From Gillisia sp. CAL575 (lineage in GTDB: Bacteria; Bacteroidota; Bacteroidia; Flavobacteriales; Flavobacteriaceae), in the NCBI RefSeq assembly GCF_000403785.1, contig NZ_APHJ01000023.1, positions 124,001 to 188,000 on the forward strand: a stretch of DNA of 64,000 nt. Direction: 5' to 3'. The notes beneath the pieces are model-generated. The model was given only the letters and a program-made list of their open reading frames with translations. It was not told where the DNA came from and ran no database searches. The position numbers and the translations under genes are program-made. Positions 1 to 9,528 of the stretch are shown here, piece after piece. Positions within the stretch are counted from its first letter, which is position 1, and every line of letters starts with the position of its first letter.

Positions 1-851
1 TCACGTAGCTCTCTTTCATCTGAATACGTTAAAAAAGGATCCATAGAAGAACGGGTGTTTGTAATGGCATATTTTCCTTCTTCATCTCTATCTGTAGCTG
101 CTTTTGCAGCGGCTTTTACAAAAGAATCGGGTAAACCACCTAACTGCTCTTTCTCTAAGTAGGTAACATAGCTTTCTTCATCATGCAAGACATTATTAGA
201 AAAACTTGTATATAATTGAGATAATTCTTTGTTGATTTCTGCATAACGTTTTTTAGCTTTCTCATCTAAGTTAGCACCTTCCATTGCAAAATTCTCGTAG
301 ATAAGTTGCACAACTCGTTGCTGATCATCATCCAGAGAAGTCTTTATAGAACTATCATAAACCGTTTTAATGCGCCCAAATAATTTTTTGTTTTGTGAGA
401 TCTTAGAAGAGTAATCTGAAATTTTTGGGGAAAGTTCTTGTTGTATTTCCCTAAATTCAGGAGACGAAACATTGCTACTCCATATTCCATAATAGGTAAA
501 AGCCCTGTCTAATTCCTTTCCCGCTCTTTCCATGGCAACTATGGTGTTCTCAAAAGTCGCGGGGGCTTTATTGTTCGCTATTTTCTCGATTTCCTTTAAA
601 TGCATTTCCATACCCATTTCTATGGCTGGTTGCAATTGAGAAAGTTCCATTTTATTAAATGCAGGAACTCCATCATAAGGACCGGTCCATTTAGATAAGA
701 GTATGTTTTCTGTACCGCTTGTTTTTTTGTTTTCCATTTTAGTTTTAGTGTGCTCTTGTGCTTGAACTGTAAGTACGGGAGTTATGCCTAAAGTTGCAAT
801 TACTGCAAGTCCCAAAGTCCGTTTTTGATACTTTAAAAGATTATTTTTCAT
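1..851 (-). CDS. M3-family peptidyl-dipeptidase (Dcp-like), secreted, 3'-truncated by window edge
   Basis: Reading leftward from an ATG at 849-851, an open frame of about 283 codons runs off the left edge. It begins with a basic n-region (MKNNLLKYQKR), a hydrophobic stretch and a VQA-Q signal cleavage site near residue 31. Mature sequence such as LSKWTGPYDGVPAF and the helical segment KIADYSS/KRYAEINKELSQLYT is typical of the N-terminal helical cap of M3 zinc peptidases (Dcp/oligopeptidase A group). The catalytic HExxH is in the C-terminal half and lies outside the window, so activity cannot be judged. Family role: periplasmic removal of dipeptides from peptide C-termini. The identification rests on the N-terminal region only. 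The gene is divergent from the CheB/CheR fusion at 1094. Confidence 0.8.
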   Translation of the reverse strand, partial: MKNNLLKYQKRTLGLAVIATLGITPVLTVQAQEHTKTKMENKKTSGTENILLSKWTGPYDGVPAFNKMELSQLQPAIEMGMEMHLKEIEKIANNKAPATFENTIVAMERAGKELDRAFTYYGIWSSNVSSPEFREIQQELSPKISDYSSKISQNKKLFGRIKTVYDSSIKTSLDDDQQRVVQLIYENFAMEGANLDEKAKKRYAEINKELSQLYTSFSNNVLHDEESYVTYLEKEQLGGLPDSFVKAAAKAATDRDEEGKYAITNTRSSMDPFLTYSDERELR

Positions 852-1043
852 TATAGTTGTTAAGGTTAATTTCAAAAAATTAAATTTAATTATTCCATTT
901 TTAAAAAGCTCATAGATTCTTGTTAAAGCTTAACAGGTCATATTTACTTTTTGGGCTAAAATAATTATCATCTAGACCTATTATTTCAGCTTATCAAATC
1001 CAAAACTTATAATTATTAATCATTAATTTTTAATTTTACCGCG

Positions 1044-1068
1044 GTGAATTTTATTCACATTTTTTTAT
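1044..1068 (+). other. short hairpin followed by a T-tract in the leader of the CheB/CheR fusion gene
   Basis: A GTGAAT stem pairs with ATTCAC across a TTT loop (1044-1058) and is followed by ATTTTTTTAT, 25-35 bases ahead of the start codon at 1094. The shape is that of a weak intrinsic terminator. In this position it could be an attenuator, the end of an unseen upstream transcript, or chance in AT-rich DNA. The stem is only 6 bp. Confidence 0.3.
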
Positions 1069-1093
1069 CTTTAAGAATTGTAACTTTATTTGT

Positions 1094-4000
1094 ATGATAA
1101 GTTCAACAAAAGCTGTAGTCAATAAATCTTCTGAGCTAAAATCTATGGAATCTAGACTAATAGCAGTAGGAGCTAGTGCTGGAGGATTAGAGGCCTTAAA
1201 ATCTTTTTTTGAAGGTATTCCTGCCAAGGATAATAATAGCTACATTGTTATTCAACACCTTTCCCCAGACTTTAAAAGTATGATGGGGGAATTGCTAGAA
1301 AAGTCTACAGACTTATCTATTGAAGAAATTGAAGAAAATACCGAAATAAGCCCGGGCACCATTTACCTTATCCCCACATCTAGTAATCTTATTATTCAAA
1401 ATGGGCAGTTGCAGTTAGTTGACAAACCAAAGGGACAAAAATTGAATTTGCCTATAGATATGTTTCTTCAATCCTTGGCTCAATTTAAAGAGGATCAAGC
1501 GATCGCAATTATATTAAGTGGTACAGGAAGTGATGGAACCAGAGGGATTAAAACTATCAAGGAAAAAGGTGGATTGGTGATGGTACAAAATCCCACTCAG
1601 GCTAAATTTGATGGGATGCCACAAAGTGCAATTCAGACAGGGTTAGTAGACTATGTTTTGAATACAGAGAATATGGGGAAGGAGCTTCAAAAATATATTA
1701 ATGCTCCCGTGGTGCTTCATTTTACAGATGACGATATTCAATATGATGAGGTTACGCTGTCTAAAATATTAAATCTAATTCACGAAGCTACAGATGTAGA
1801 CTTTACCGAGTATAAACATTCTACATTGGCAAGAAGAGTCGCCAGGCGTGTAAATGTTTGCCAATGTAGTTCACTTTCAGAATATTATAATTTATTAAAA
1901 TCACAACCAATTGAAATTCCAATATTAGCCAGAGAATTTTTAATTGGAGTTACTAAATTTTTTAGAGATCTTCCTGTGTGGGAAATTATGGAGGAAACTG
2001 TGATTCCCGAAATTATTGCAGGTAAGGTAAATGGAGAAAAACTTAAGATCTGGGATGTTGCTTGCAGTACAGGAGAAGAGGCCTATAGCTTAGCAATGTA
2101 CATTAATGAGGAGTTAGAGCGACAGAATAAAAAAATTGAAGTTAAAATATTTGCCACAGATATTTCTCAAGAACATTTAGATATTGGGGGACTGGGAATT
2201 TATTCTGAAAGTATTGTAGCAGATATGGATCCTGCTTTGCTTCAGAAATATTTTATCACTAAAAACAACGGATATCAGGCTGTAGAGAAATTGAGAGATA
2301 TGATAATTTTTTCACATCACAATATCATCAAGAACCCTCCATTTCATAATATGGACTTGGTACTGTGTAGAAATATGCTTATTTATTTTCAGCCAAGTAT
2401 ACAAAAGAGAGCATTAAATGTGTTGCATTACAGCTTAAGGGAAAATGGTTTTTTAGTCTTAGGAACAAGTGAAAGTATTAGTAGCCATTCTGATAGTTTT
2501 GAAGTAATTAATAGAAAATGGAAAATATATAAAAATACGCTATTGAGAAAAAGTTTAAATGCTGAAGTTCTTCATTCCTCTGCTAATAACAGGCCTAGAG
2601 AAAAATCGAGAACTAGATCAATTTCCAAATCTCGCCCGAAAGTATCGAGTGCTGTTCAAAAAATAAACAATGAGTTAAATGAAGCAATTCTTGAACAATT
2701 TGGAGGTGCTAGCGTTTTTATAGATTCAGAGTACAATATTCTTCAGGCAATAGGAGAATTCAGGAAATATGCCAGTCTTCCAGTTGTTGGTTTTTCTATA
2801 AACTTACTGGATATGTTAAGTGCAGACCTTAAACATATTGTAAAAGCTACGGTTAAAGCGGCGGTACAAAGAAACGAAAAAGTCGTTTATAAAGATGCGA
2901 TCTATACCCATCAAGATGAAAACAAAAATTTGGATCTTATTGTTAAACCTTTTAAGAGTCATAATTTAGATCAAGAAGTGAACTATGTGCTTACATTTCT
3001 TGAAAAAGAGTTAGAACTTTCTCAAATAGAACCTGTAGAAAGGCTTACGGTAGACAGTAGATCTCAAAACTACATCATGGAACTAGAGGAGGATCTTAGA
3101 AAAACTAAGGAAGAACTTCAATCCTCTATTATGGAGGTTGAAACTAGTAATGAGGAGTTGCAAGCTGCAAATGAAGAATTATTAGCTTCTAATGAAGAAT
3201 TGCAGAGCACCAATGAAGAATTGCAAAGTGTAAATGAAGAAATAAATACAGTTAATGCTGAAAATATTCAGAAGATTGATGATCTCGCTTCTTTAAATGC
3301 AGACATTAATAATCTATTAGAAAGCACAGATATTGGTACCATATTTTTAGATAATGAATTGCGAATTAGAAAATTCACCCCTGCTATTAAAAAACATTTT
3401 AGTTTAATAAATTCAGATATTGGGCGTCCAATAAATAATTTCAATTCTAATTTTGGAGTTAATAGAACTAAATCACTTCTTCAAAAATGTAAAGAGGTTT
3501 TAGCTACTGGTAAAACGATTGTTAGTAACATTAGATCGCTGGATAATAAAAGTTATTTAAGGAGAATTTCTGTCTTTAAAGATTCAAATGATAAAAGCAC
3601 GGGTATCGTAATTACGTTTGTGGATGTTGAGTCTTTAGAAAAGGCAAAAAGAAGGGTAGAATTAAGTGAGAAAAGATTCAAGTCTTTTTATGAAGATGAT
3701 CCTATTATGCATATAAGTGTAGATCCTTTTACACTAAATATAAATCAATGCAATAAACAGACCTTAGAAAAATTAGGCTATAGCTCCAAAGAGGAAATTA
3801 TAGGAAAACCAATTTTTGATCTTTATGAGGATGATGCACAAGTTCAAGTGCTTAAATTAAATAGATTATTTAAAGAACGTGGAGAACTTGTAAACGTAGA
3901 GCAAGAAATGATTACAAAGGATGGCGTAAAATTACCCATGATTTTAAATTCTACTTTAGAGGTTGATGATAAGAATACTGTTGTAGCTTATAGATTTACT

Positions 4001-4741
4001 TGTGTAGATATTTCTGCATTAAAACAAGCACAGGAAGATTTAAAAGAGCAGAAATCAGATTTGGAAAGAGTTAATAAAGATCTGGAACAGTTTGTATCTA
4101 TATGCTCTCATGATTTACAAGAGCCTCTTGCTACTATTAAATTTGGGAGTGATATTCTAGGAAAGATATATGCAGAGAAATTAGATGATAAAGCAAAAGA
4201 GTATATTTCTTATATAGATGAGGCCTCAGATAGATTAGCTAATCAGATTAAAGGCTTGTTAGAACATTCCAGAATAGGTAGAGATTCCAAAAAGATAATG
4301 GTAGATTCTAAGGAACTTATGGAAGTTGTAAAATATGATCTTGGTAAAAGATTGAGAGAGACCAAGGGAAAAGTTTATATAGGAAACCTCCCGAAATTAA
4401 TGGCTTATGAGATCGAGTTGAGATTATTATTTCAAAATCTTTTAAGCAATGCGCTTAAATATATAGCAAAGGATAGAATCCCAGAAATTAGAGTTTCAGC
4501 ATATCCAGAAGGAGATTATTGGATCTTTTCTTTTATGGACAACGGAATAGGAATTTCTGAAGAAGATCAAAAGAATATTTTTACAATTTTTAATAGAGTT
4601 CGTACTCAAGATAAATATGAAGGTACTGGTGTAGGTCTAGCTCACGTAGAGAAAATCGTTCAATTACATGAAGGAAATGTATGGGTAGATTCTCAATTAG
4701 GAGTTGGTAGTACCTTTTATGTAAAGCTGAAAAAAGCTTAA
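1094..4741 (+). CDS. CheB methylesterase - CheR methyltransferase - PAS - histidine kinase fusion
   Basis: 1215 residues. The CheB methylesterase domain (about 19-200) has its catalytic triad visible as S28 in GASAGG, H55 in VIQHLSP and D147 in SGTGSDGT. It lacks the N-terminal receiver of classical CheB. A CheR domain (about 215-500) follows, with the SAM-binding [12 protein letters not shown] at 321 and LCRNMLIYF. Residues about 660-745 form a long heptad-like coiled coil built on repeated NEELQ/NEELL units, as is usual in this fusion family. Two PAS-like regions (about 740-865 and 868-990) precede a HisKA domain with H1006 in SHDLQEP and a HATPase with DNGIGIS and [13 protein letters not shown]. 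Protein is predicted cytosolic. No chemoreceptor gene is nearby, so its methylation targets are unknown. It is followed after 20 bp by the phytochrome gene, which suggests co-transcription and a shared pathway. A second start at M18 is possible. Confidence 0.92.
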   Translation: MISSTKAVVNKSSELKSMESRLIAVGASAGGLEALKSFFEGIPAKDNNSYIVIQHLSPDFKSMMGELLEKSTDLSIEEIEENTEISPGTIYLIPTSSNLIIQNGQLQLVDKPKGQKLNLPIDMFLQSLAQFKEDQAIAIILSGTGSDGTRGIKTIKEKGGLVMVQNPTQAKFDGMPQSAIQTGLVDYVLNTENMGKELQKYINAPVVLHFTDDDIQYDEVTLSKILNLIHEATDVDFTEYKHSTLARRVARRVNVCQCSSLSEYYNLLKSQPIEIPILAREFLIGVTKFFRDLPVWEIMEETVIPEIIAGKVNGEKLKIWDVACSTGEEAYSLAMYINEELERQNKKIEVKIFATDISQEHLDIGGLGIYSESIVADMDPALLQKYFITKNNGYQAVEKLRDMIIFSHHNIIKNPPFHNMDLVLCRNMLIYFQPSIQKRALNVLHYSLRENGFLVLGTSESISSHSDSFEVINRKWKIYKNTLLRKSLNAEVLHSSANNRPREKSRTRSISKSRPKVSSAVQKINNELNEAILEQFGGASVFIDSEYNILQAIGEFRKYASLPVVGFSINLLDMLSADLKHIVKATVKAAVQRNEKVVYKDAIYTHQDENKNLDLIVKPFKSHNLDQEVNYVLTFLEKELELSQIEPVERLTVDSRSQNYIMELEEDLRKTKEELQSSIMEVETSNEELQAANEELLASNEELQSTNEELQSVNEEINTVNAENIQKIDDLASLNADINNLLESTDIGTIFLDNELRIRKFTPAIKKHFSLINSDIGRPINNFNSNFGVNRTKSLLQKCKEVLATGKTIVSNIRSLDNKSYLRRISVFKDSNDKSTGIVITFVDVESLEKAKRRVELSEKRFKSFYEDDPIMHISVDPFTLNINQCNKQTLEKLGYSSKEEIIGKPIFDLYEDDAQVQVLKLNRLFKERGELVNVEQEMITKDGVKLPMILNSTLEVDDKNTVVAYRFTCVDISALKQAQEDLKEQKSDLERVNKDLEQFVSICSHDLQEPLATIKFGSDILGKIYAEKLDDKAKEYISYIDEASDRLANQIKGLLEHSRIGRDSKKIMVDSKELMEVVKYDLGKRLRETKGKVYIGNLPKLMAYEIELRLLFQNLLSNALKYIAKDRIPEIRVSAYPEGDYWIFSFMDNGIGISEEDQKNIFTIFNRVRTQDKYEGTGVGLAHVEKIVQLHEGNVWVDSQLGVGSTFYVKLKKA

Positions 4742-4761
4742 TTATAACTGCACCAGAAAAT

Positions 4762-6975
4762 ATGAATACTCAAAAAACTACTATCACCAATTGTGAAAAG
4801 GAACCTATACATATTATAGGGCGATCTCAGGCACATGGAGTTATTTTGGTATGCAATCCAATTAGTTTAGAAATCACTCAGTGTACGGAGAACGCAGAAC
4901 AATTATTTGGTTTGTCTGTAAATCATTTATTAGGACAAAACTTAGCTATATTAATTTCTTCTGAAAAAATTTCCCAGATAACGGAAAAACTGGATCAAGG
5001 TAAAAATTTACTGCCAGATGAAGAAGTTATTAATAACAGCAAGTTCCTTATTATCCCGCACTTTTCCCAAGCTAATTTGATTTTAGATTTTGAATTCGCG
5101 GGAATAGATCTGCCCTCATCAATAAATCAAAATTTGCTTCCATCAATTTTATCGGAAATTGAAAATACTAAAACAATACCAGAAATGTGCAAGCTGGCAG
5201 TTTCTCAAATAAAAAATTTATTTGAGTATGATAGAGTGATGATGTATAAGTTTGATGATGAATGGAATGGGGAAGTGATAGCGGAGATTAAAGAAATTCA
5301 TTTAGAAAGCTGGTTAGGCCTGCATTATCCTGCACGGGATATTCCAAAACAAGCTCGAGAGATATTTTTAAAACAAGGAGTGCGAATAATTGCTGATGTA
5401 AATTTTATAACGTCAAAATTAATCCCCGAAATCTCTCCAATCTCTAATAAACCTTTAGATATTTCTAGATCTGAATTACGGAGCGTATCTCCAATTCATA
5501 TAGAATACCTTCAAAATATGGGGGTAGGAGCAAGTCTTACCGCTGCTATAATTTTAGATGGTGAGTTATGGGGTTTATTAGCTTGTCATCATTATTCGCC
5601 AAAATTCATAAATTATCATCAAAGACAAACCTGTAAATTTATTACTCAGGTGTTTAGTAATAGTCTCTCGGTAAAGACCACGAAGACATTTTTACATCAT
5701 ATGGAAGCTTCCGAAGAGGTTCGAAAAAAGTTAGTGCTTCAAATGGAATCGATTTCCAATATCAAAGATTCACTTTTAAACTTCAGCCTAAAATTCACCG
5801 ATATTATAGAGTGCTCTGGAGGTGCTTTTTATCAAGAAGGGAAATTAAAACTAGTTGGAATTACACCTCAAAAAGAGGATATAATGGACCTTCTCCGAAA
5901 TTTCATTTTCAAAAAAGATGAGGAAGTTTTTTATACCAAAAACCTTAAAGCACATTATGTAAAAGCGAAAACTTACACAAAATTCGCTTCTGGAATTTTA
6001 AGTTTGCGTTTGAAGGATGCAAAGAATTCCTTTCTGCTATGGTTCAGACCAGAAATTTCTGAAACTGTTACTTGGGGAGGTAATCCAGAGAAGATTGGTT
6101 TTATTAAGGAAGGGGTAGAATATTTAAGTCCTAGAAAATCTTTTGAAAAATGGACTCAGCAAAATGCAGGTATTTCTAAACAATGGGAAAATTACGATCT
6201 CCAAGCTGTAGCTGCACTACAAGAAAGTATAACTTATATTATTGTAAAAAAGCAACGAGACGAAATTCTAGATCTTAATGATCAATTGATTGTTGCTAAC
6301 CAAGAATTACAAACCTTTAATTATAGTATCTCACATGATCTTCGTGCTCCTTTAAGAGGTATAGAGGGCTACGCCAGAATTCTCCGGGATCACCACCTTG
6401 AGGGTTTGGATGATTATAGTAAAAAAGCGATTAACACAATTGTTAGTTCTGCAGAAGATATGGATAGGTTAATAGAAGATATTTTATCCTACTCTAGTGT
6501 TGGTAAAACTAACTTGAATAGGGAAATATTATCTATCGACAAAATGATTGAGGATATCCTTCTCAAACAGAACATGGCAAAACATTTTCCTAACACTTCA
6601 ATTATACTAGCCTCAGAATTCCCTAAAATAGAGGCAGATAGGAGGTTGATCTCCCAATTATTAAATAATTTAATTGGAAATGCGTTTAAATATTCATCTA
6701 AGTCATTAAAACCTTTAGTAGAAATTGGATATATTAAAAAGGAGAAAGAAAATGTTTATTTTGTGAAGGACAATGGAATAGGAATAGATCCAAATTTAAA
6801 TCATAAAATTTTCGATGTTTTTTCCAGATTGGCGGGAGATGAATATGAGGGTTCTGGAATTGGACTTGCAATTGCTAAAAAAGTTGTTGATATACACCAA
6901 GGAGAATTATGGCTAGAATCTAATTTAAATAAAGGATCTACTTTCTTTTTTAGTATCCCTAATCCGGTAAATTAA
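4762..6975 (+). CDS. bphP: bacteriophytochrome sensor histidine kinase (PAS-GAF-PHY-HisKA-HATPase)
   Basis: 737 residues with the full bacteriophytochrome order. C11, just before EPIHIIGRSQAHG, sits where bacteriophytochromes attach biliverdin. The GAF domain carries the chromophore-pocket signature as PARDIP (D193-I194-P195), where PASDIP is usual, plus ACHHYSP. The PHY tongue shows WGGNP and PRKSFEKW (457-464). The kinase core has H525 in SHDLRAPLRG, an N-box LLNNLIGNAFKYS, DNGIGID and GSGIGLAIAKKVV. No receiver domain is attached. The separate receiver at 7010 is the natural phosphoryl acceptor, as in Cph1/Rcp1. The heme oxygenase at 7557 would supply biliverdin. Predicted role: red/far-red light-controlled autokinase in the cytosol. 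The pocket residues needed for binding are present, but spectral type cannot be read from sequence. Confidence 0.95.
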   Translation: MNTQKTTITNCEKEPIHIIGRSQAHGVILVCNPISLEITQCTENAEQLFGLSVNHLLGQNLAILISSEKISQITEKLDQGKNLLPDEEVINNSKFLIIPHFSQANLILDFEFAGIDLPSSINQNLLPSILSEIENTKTIPEMCKLAVSQIKNLFEYDRVMMYKFDDEWNGEVIAEIKEIHLESWLGLHYPARDIPKQAREIFLKQGVRIIADVNFITSKLIPEISPISNKPLDISRSELRSVSPIHIEYLQNMGVGASLTAAIILDGELWGLLACHHYSPKFINYHQRQTCKFITQVFSNSLSVKTTKTFLHHMEASEEVRKKLVLQMESISNIKDSLLNFSLKFTDIIECSGGAFYQEGKLKLVGITPQKEDIMDLLRNFIFKKDEEVFYTKNLKAHYVKAKTYTKFASGILSLRLKDAKNSFLLWFRPEISETVTWGGNPEKIGFIKEGVEYLSPRKSFEKWTQQNAGISKQWENYDLQAVAALQESITYIIVKKQRDEILDLNDQLIVANQELQTFNYSISHDLRAPLRGIEGYARILRDHHLEGLDDYSKKAINTIVSSAEDMDRLIEDILSYSSVGKTNLNREILSIDKMIEDILLKQNMAKHFPNTSIILASEFPKIEADRRLISQLLNNLIGNAFKYSSKSLKPLVEIGYIKKEKENVYFVKDNGIGIDPNLNHKIFDVFSRLAGDEYEGSGIGLAIAKKVVDIHQGELWLESNLNKGSTFFFSIPNPVN

Positions 6976-7009
6976 ACTATTAGAATTAATTTGCATTATT
7001 ATTTTAATT

Positions 7010-7567
7010 ATGATCACAATCCCTTTAAGAATATTATTAGCTGAAGATCATAAAACGGATGCTGAGTTAATTACATTTCACCTGGAGCAGTTGGTAGAAA
7101 CACTGGAAATTAGAGTGGTAGATAATTTGCCACTTTTCAACCAAGAATTACAGATCTTTGTTCCAGATTTAATTATTTCAGATTATAACATGCCCACTTG
7201 TACGGGATTGGATGTGCTAAAAGCTACTAAGGAATTTGATATTAATTTGCCTTTTATTTTTATTACTGGAACAATTGAAGATGAGGAGATGGCTGCCAAT
7301 ACCATTCTCGCTGGAGCAAGTGGTTTTATACTGAAGAAAGACATGCGTAATCTTCAAGAAAAACTAAAACCTTTATTAAAAAGAGTGGTTTTTAATATCT
7401 CCCAACAGCAGGTTATTAGGGATAGAGTTCGAAAAAACAAAATTGCTGTAAATCAAATTTACCAGTTCTTAGATAGTATTAAGGCTGAAAATGAAGAACA
7501 GCGAGCGAATTTAAAGGAGATTAAAAAAAACATTGACGGAATAGAATTAGAAAAGGATGATAAATAG
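7010..7567 (+). CDS. Rcp1-like single-domain response regulator
   Basis: 185 residues. A receiver domain spans about 6-130, with acidic pocket E11-D12, phospho-acceptor D58 in LIISDYNMP, T86 in FITGT and Lys near 109. The remaining 55 residues are charged and helical (KIAVNQIYQFLDSIKAENEEQ), with no DNA-binding or enzymatic output domain. This is the layout of receivers paired with phytochromes (Rcp1 family). It begins 34 bp after the phytochrome gene and its last 11 bp overlap the start of the heme oxygenase gene, so the genes are very likely translated from one message. The downstream target of the phosphorylated receiver is not apparent from this operon. Confidence 0.9.
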   Translation: MITIPLRILLAEDHKTDAELITFHLEQLVETLEIRVVDNLPLFNQELQIFVPDLIISDYNMPTCTGLDVLKATKEFDINLPFIFITGTIEDEEMAANTILAGASGFILKKDMRNLQEKLKPLLKRVVFNISQQQVIRDRVRKNKIAVNQIYQFLDSIKAENEEQRANLKEIKKNIDGIELEKDDK

Positions 7568-8135
7568 TTTAAGAGAGCACACTAAATCTTTGCATCAGGA
7601 AATAGAAAAAGATAACCTGGCGGGCCTTATTATGGATCACAGTATTAGTCTTGCAGAGTATAAAACATTATTGCTTCAAAACTATATTTCTTATAAGCTT
7701 GTAGAAAATGCCGTAATACCTTATTTAAAAGATTTTGGGAGCATTAAAAGTGATCAATTAGAAAAAGATCTTAATGCATTAGATGTAAATCTAAATGTAG
7801 TGGAACGATTTAAAAATGGCATTTCTTGTTCTAACAAAGTAGAGGCTCTAGGAGCAGCGTATGTAGTAGAAGGATCTGTACTCGGCGGATTGATGATCGC
7901 TAAGGAATTGAAAAATTGTAAGAATTTAGAAGACATAAAAGAACATCGTTTCTTTAATGGAGATCGTAATAATATTTCTGGTTGGAAAACTTTTCTGAAA
8001 AAAATTAATTCCGAAGATTTTTCTGAAGAGGAGAAATTACAAGCTTCAAATAAGGCAAAAGATACTTTTATGTTTTTTGGGAAGGTGTTTTCAGAAGTTA
8101 GATCTTCTAAAATAGAAAGCAACTCGGTATTATAG
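7557..8135 (+). CDS. bphO: heme oxygenase (biliverdin-producing, phytochrome-associated)
   Basis: 192 residues, the usual length of bacterial heme oxygenases. The N-terminus LREHTKSLHQEIE carries H13 at the proximal heme-ligand position, and AAYVVEGSVLGGLMIAKEL matches the distal helix with its flexible glycines. Family reaction: heme plus oxygen and reductant to biliverdin IXalpha, CO and iron. As the last gene of the phytochrome operon, overlapping the receiver gene by 11 bp (start ATG inside the previous frame), it most likely supplies chromophore to BphP, not iron from heme: no heme uptake gene is nearby. It converges on rluE, with the stop codons overlapping by 6 bp. Confidence 0.9.
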   Translation: MINSLREHTKSLHQEIEKDNLAGLIMDHSISLAEYKTLLLQNYISYKLVENAVIPYLKDFGSIKSDQLEKDLNALDVNLNVVERFKNGISCSNKVEALGAAYVVEGSVLGGLMIAKELKNCKNLEDIKEHRFFNGDRNNISGWKTFLKKINSEDFSEEEKLQASNKAKDTFMFFGKVFSEVRSSKIESNSVL

Positions 8136-8705
8136 TTTAAATTTTTCTACCTGAACTATTTTGCCAACATCCATATCATTTAAATATTCATTTGCAATTC
8201 TAAATCGCACCAACCTTAATGTTGGGAAACCTACAGCGGCGGTCATTTTTTTTACTTGTCTAAATTTCCCTTCCGTTAAAGTTATAGATGCCCAGCTTGT
8301 TGGTCCATGCCTGTCATCTCTAATCTTTTTAGATCGTTCTGGAAACACAGGAGCGGGATCTAAAATTTGAGCCTTACATGGATCTGTGAGGTATTTCTCG
8401 CCATTAATTCCAATTTGCACGCCAGACTTTAACTGCTCTAAAGCTTTTTTAGTGATTAGACCATCCAACTGTACATAATATTCTTTTTCAACAGCCGAAC
8501 TTCTAACTGTCTCACTCATTTTTCCATCTGTAGTGAGAAATAGAAGGCCTTCAGAGTCTTCATCTAATCTTCCAATTGCCATGATTCCTTCGGGGAATTC
8601 ACCAAGTTCTCCCAGCAATTTCTTATTCCTTCGAGTTTTATGATTGTGAAGAAATTGGCTGAGATAGCCATAGGGTTTATAAATTTTGAAATGCTGATGG
8701 GACAT
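8130..8705 (-). CDS. rluE: rRNA large-subunit pseudouridine synthase, RluE type
   Basis: 191 residues. The RsuA/RluE catalytic motif is GRLDEDSEGLLFLTTDG with nucleophile D48. The C-terminal half has PTSWASITLTEGKFRQVKKM and GFPTLRLVRF, typical of RluE and related enzymes. There is no N-terminal S4 domain, which separates it from RsuA, RluB and RluF and agrees with RluE (isomerisation of a single uridine in 23S rRNA near the peptidyl transferase centre). It is a stand-alone gene convergent with bphO. A minus-strand TACTTTTG promoter element lies about 20 bp upstream of its ATG, implying a short leader. Confidence 0.88.
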   Translation of the reverse strand: MSHQHFKIYKPYGYLSQFLHNHKTRRNKKLLGELGEFPEGIMAIGRLDEDSEGLLFLTTDGKMSETVRSSAVEKEYYVQLDGLITKKALEQLKSGVQIGINGEKYLTDPCKAQILDPAPVFPERSKKIRDDRHGPTSWASITLTEGKFRQVKKMTAAVGFPTLRLVRFRIANEYLNDMDVGKIVQVEKFKL

Positions 8706-8725
8706 GAAGCGGTTTTACTTAATGT

Positions 8726-8733
8726 CAAAAGTA
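8726..8733 (-). promoter_or_regulatory. candidate -7 promoter element of rluE
   Basis: On the minus strand this octamer reads TACTTTTG and matches the Bacteroidetes -7 consensus TAnnTTTG, 21 bp before the rluE start codon. I see no clear TTG at the -33 position, so this is a half-match. Confidence 0.35.
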
Positions 8734-8909
8734 TAAAAAAAGAAGGGAAGCTTTTAGCATGAATTAGGAATGACTTTTGAATATAACATTATTGCCAGTA
8801 AAATGGAGATCAAATAAAAAAATAAAGTCTTGCTAATTCATTTGATTAAAATAAATTAGCCATATTATTTTTCAAAGATCTAAACTCAACATCAAAGCTA
8901 TAAGTTATT

Positions 8910-9332
8910 ATGAAAAAAACACTTTTATTACTCCTCGCATTACCTGTTTTACTTTTTACCTCTTGTTCTGGTGACGATGATTCTGCCCCACCAGTTGAAA
9001 CTACTAGTCTATATGGAACTTGGGATTTAGACTATTTTGTTCAAAATGGAAGCGTTACCGAAAATATAGATTGTAGTAACCAAATTACCTATGTATTTAC
9101 AAATGCCAAAACTTATACTAAGACGACTTTTGCTGGTGAAGGATCTACAAATTGTTCTGTAGCAGTTATTGTTAACGGGACTTGGGAGAATTTAGGTGAC
9201 AATCAATTTAAGCTAACTCCAAATGGAAGCAGTACAAATCAAACTTTGAATATCAACTTTCAAGATCTTAATAAAAAATTCTCGATAATATTTAGTGGTA
9301 ACTATACAGAGGTGTATGCTAAAAGAAATTAA
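8910..9332 (+). CDS. small lipocalin-like lipoprotein
   Basis: 140 residues. The N-terminus is a lipoprotein signal (MKKTLLLLLALPVLLFTSC) with lipobox cysteine C19 followed by SGDDD, a Bacteroidetes pattern associated with surface-exposed lipoproteins. The mature part LYGTWDLDYF..., ...TYVFTNAKTYT..., NGTWENLGDNQFKLT resembles the lipocalin-like beta-barrel domain common in Flavobacteria (start with GTW, repeated beta strands, second GTW in the middle). Ligand unknown. It is a monocistronic gene closed by a strong terminator at 9352-9387. Confidence 0.75.
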   Translation: MKKTLLLLLALPVLLFTSCSGDDDSAPPVETTSLYGTWDLDYFVQNGSVTENIDCSNQITYVFTNAKTYTKTTFAGEGSTNCSVAVIVNGTWENLGDNQFKLTPNGSSTNQTLNINFQDLNKKFSIIFSGNYTEVYAKRN

Positions 9333-9351
9333 ATAGAAGTATTCCTCAATA

Positions 9352-9387
9352 AAAAAAAAGCTGCCTTTCAAAGGCAGCTTTTTTTTA
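9352..9387 (+). terminator. intrinsic terminator after the lipoprotein gene
   Basis: Perfect stem AAAAAGCTGCCTTT / AAAGGCAGCTTTTT with a 2-base loop, followed by more T residues. It starts 20 bp after the stop codon at 9332. The flanking A and T tracts make it potentially bidirectional. Confidence 0.92.
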
Positions 9388-9528
9388 TTGAAAATTTAAC
9401 TTTAATAGTTTCAGTTTTGTTTTATTTGCAGTGTAACTTATAGCCTAATTAAAAAACCTTTCAGCAGGAAGTATTATATATATTGTAATTCACCTTCCCA
9501 ATGATCCAAACCAATTAAATTTTAATAC

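Noticed and set aside
3148-3255. Tandem repeat of NEELQ-coding units that looks like a repeat locus
   Set aside because: It is the protein coiled coil typical of CheB/CheR fusion kinases, not a DNA-level repeat element.
7754-8122. 122-codon open frame on the minus strand opposite the heme oxygenase gene
   Set aside because: The plus-strand product has clear heme oxygenase motifs over the same bases, and the reverse product has no recognisable pattern.
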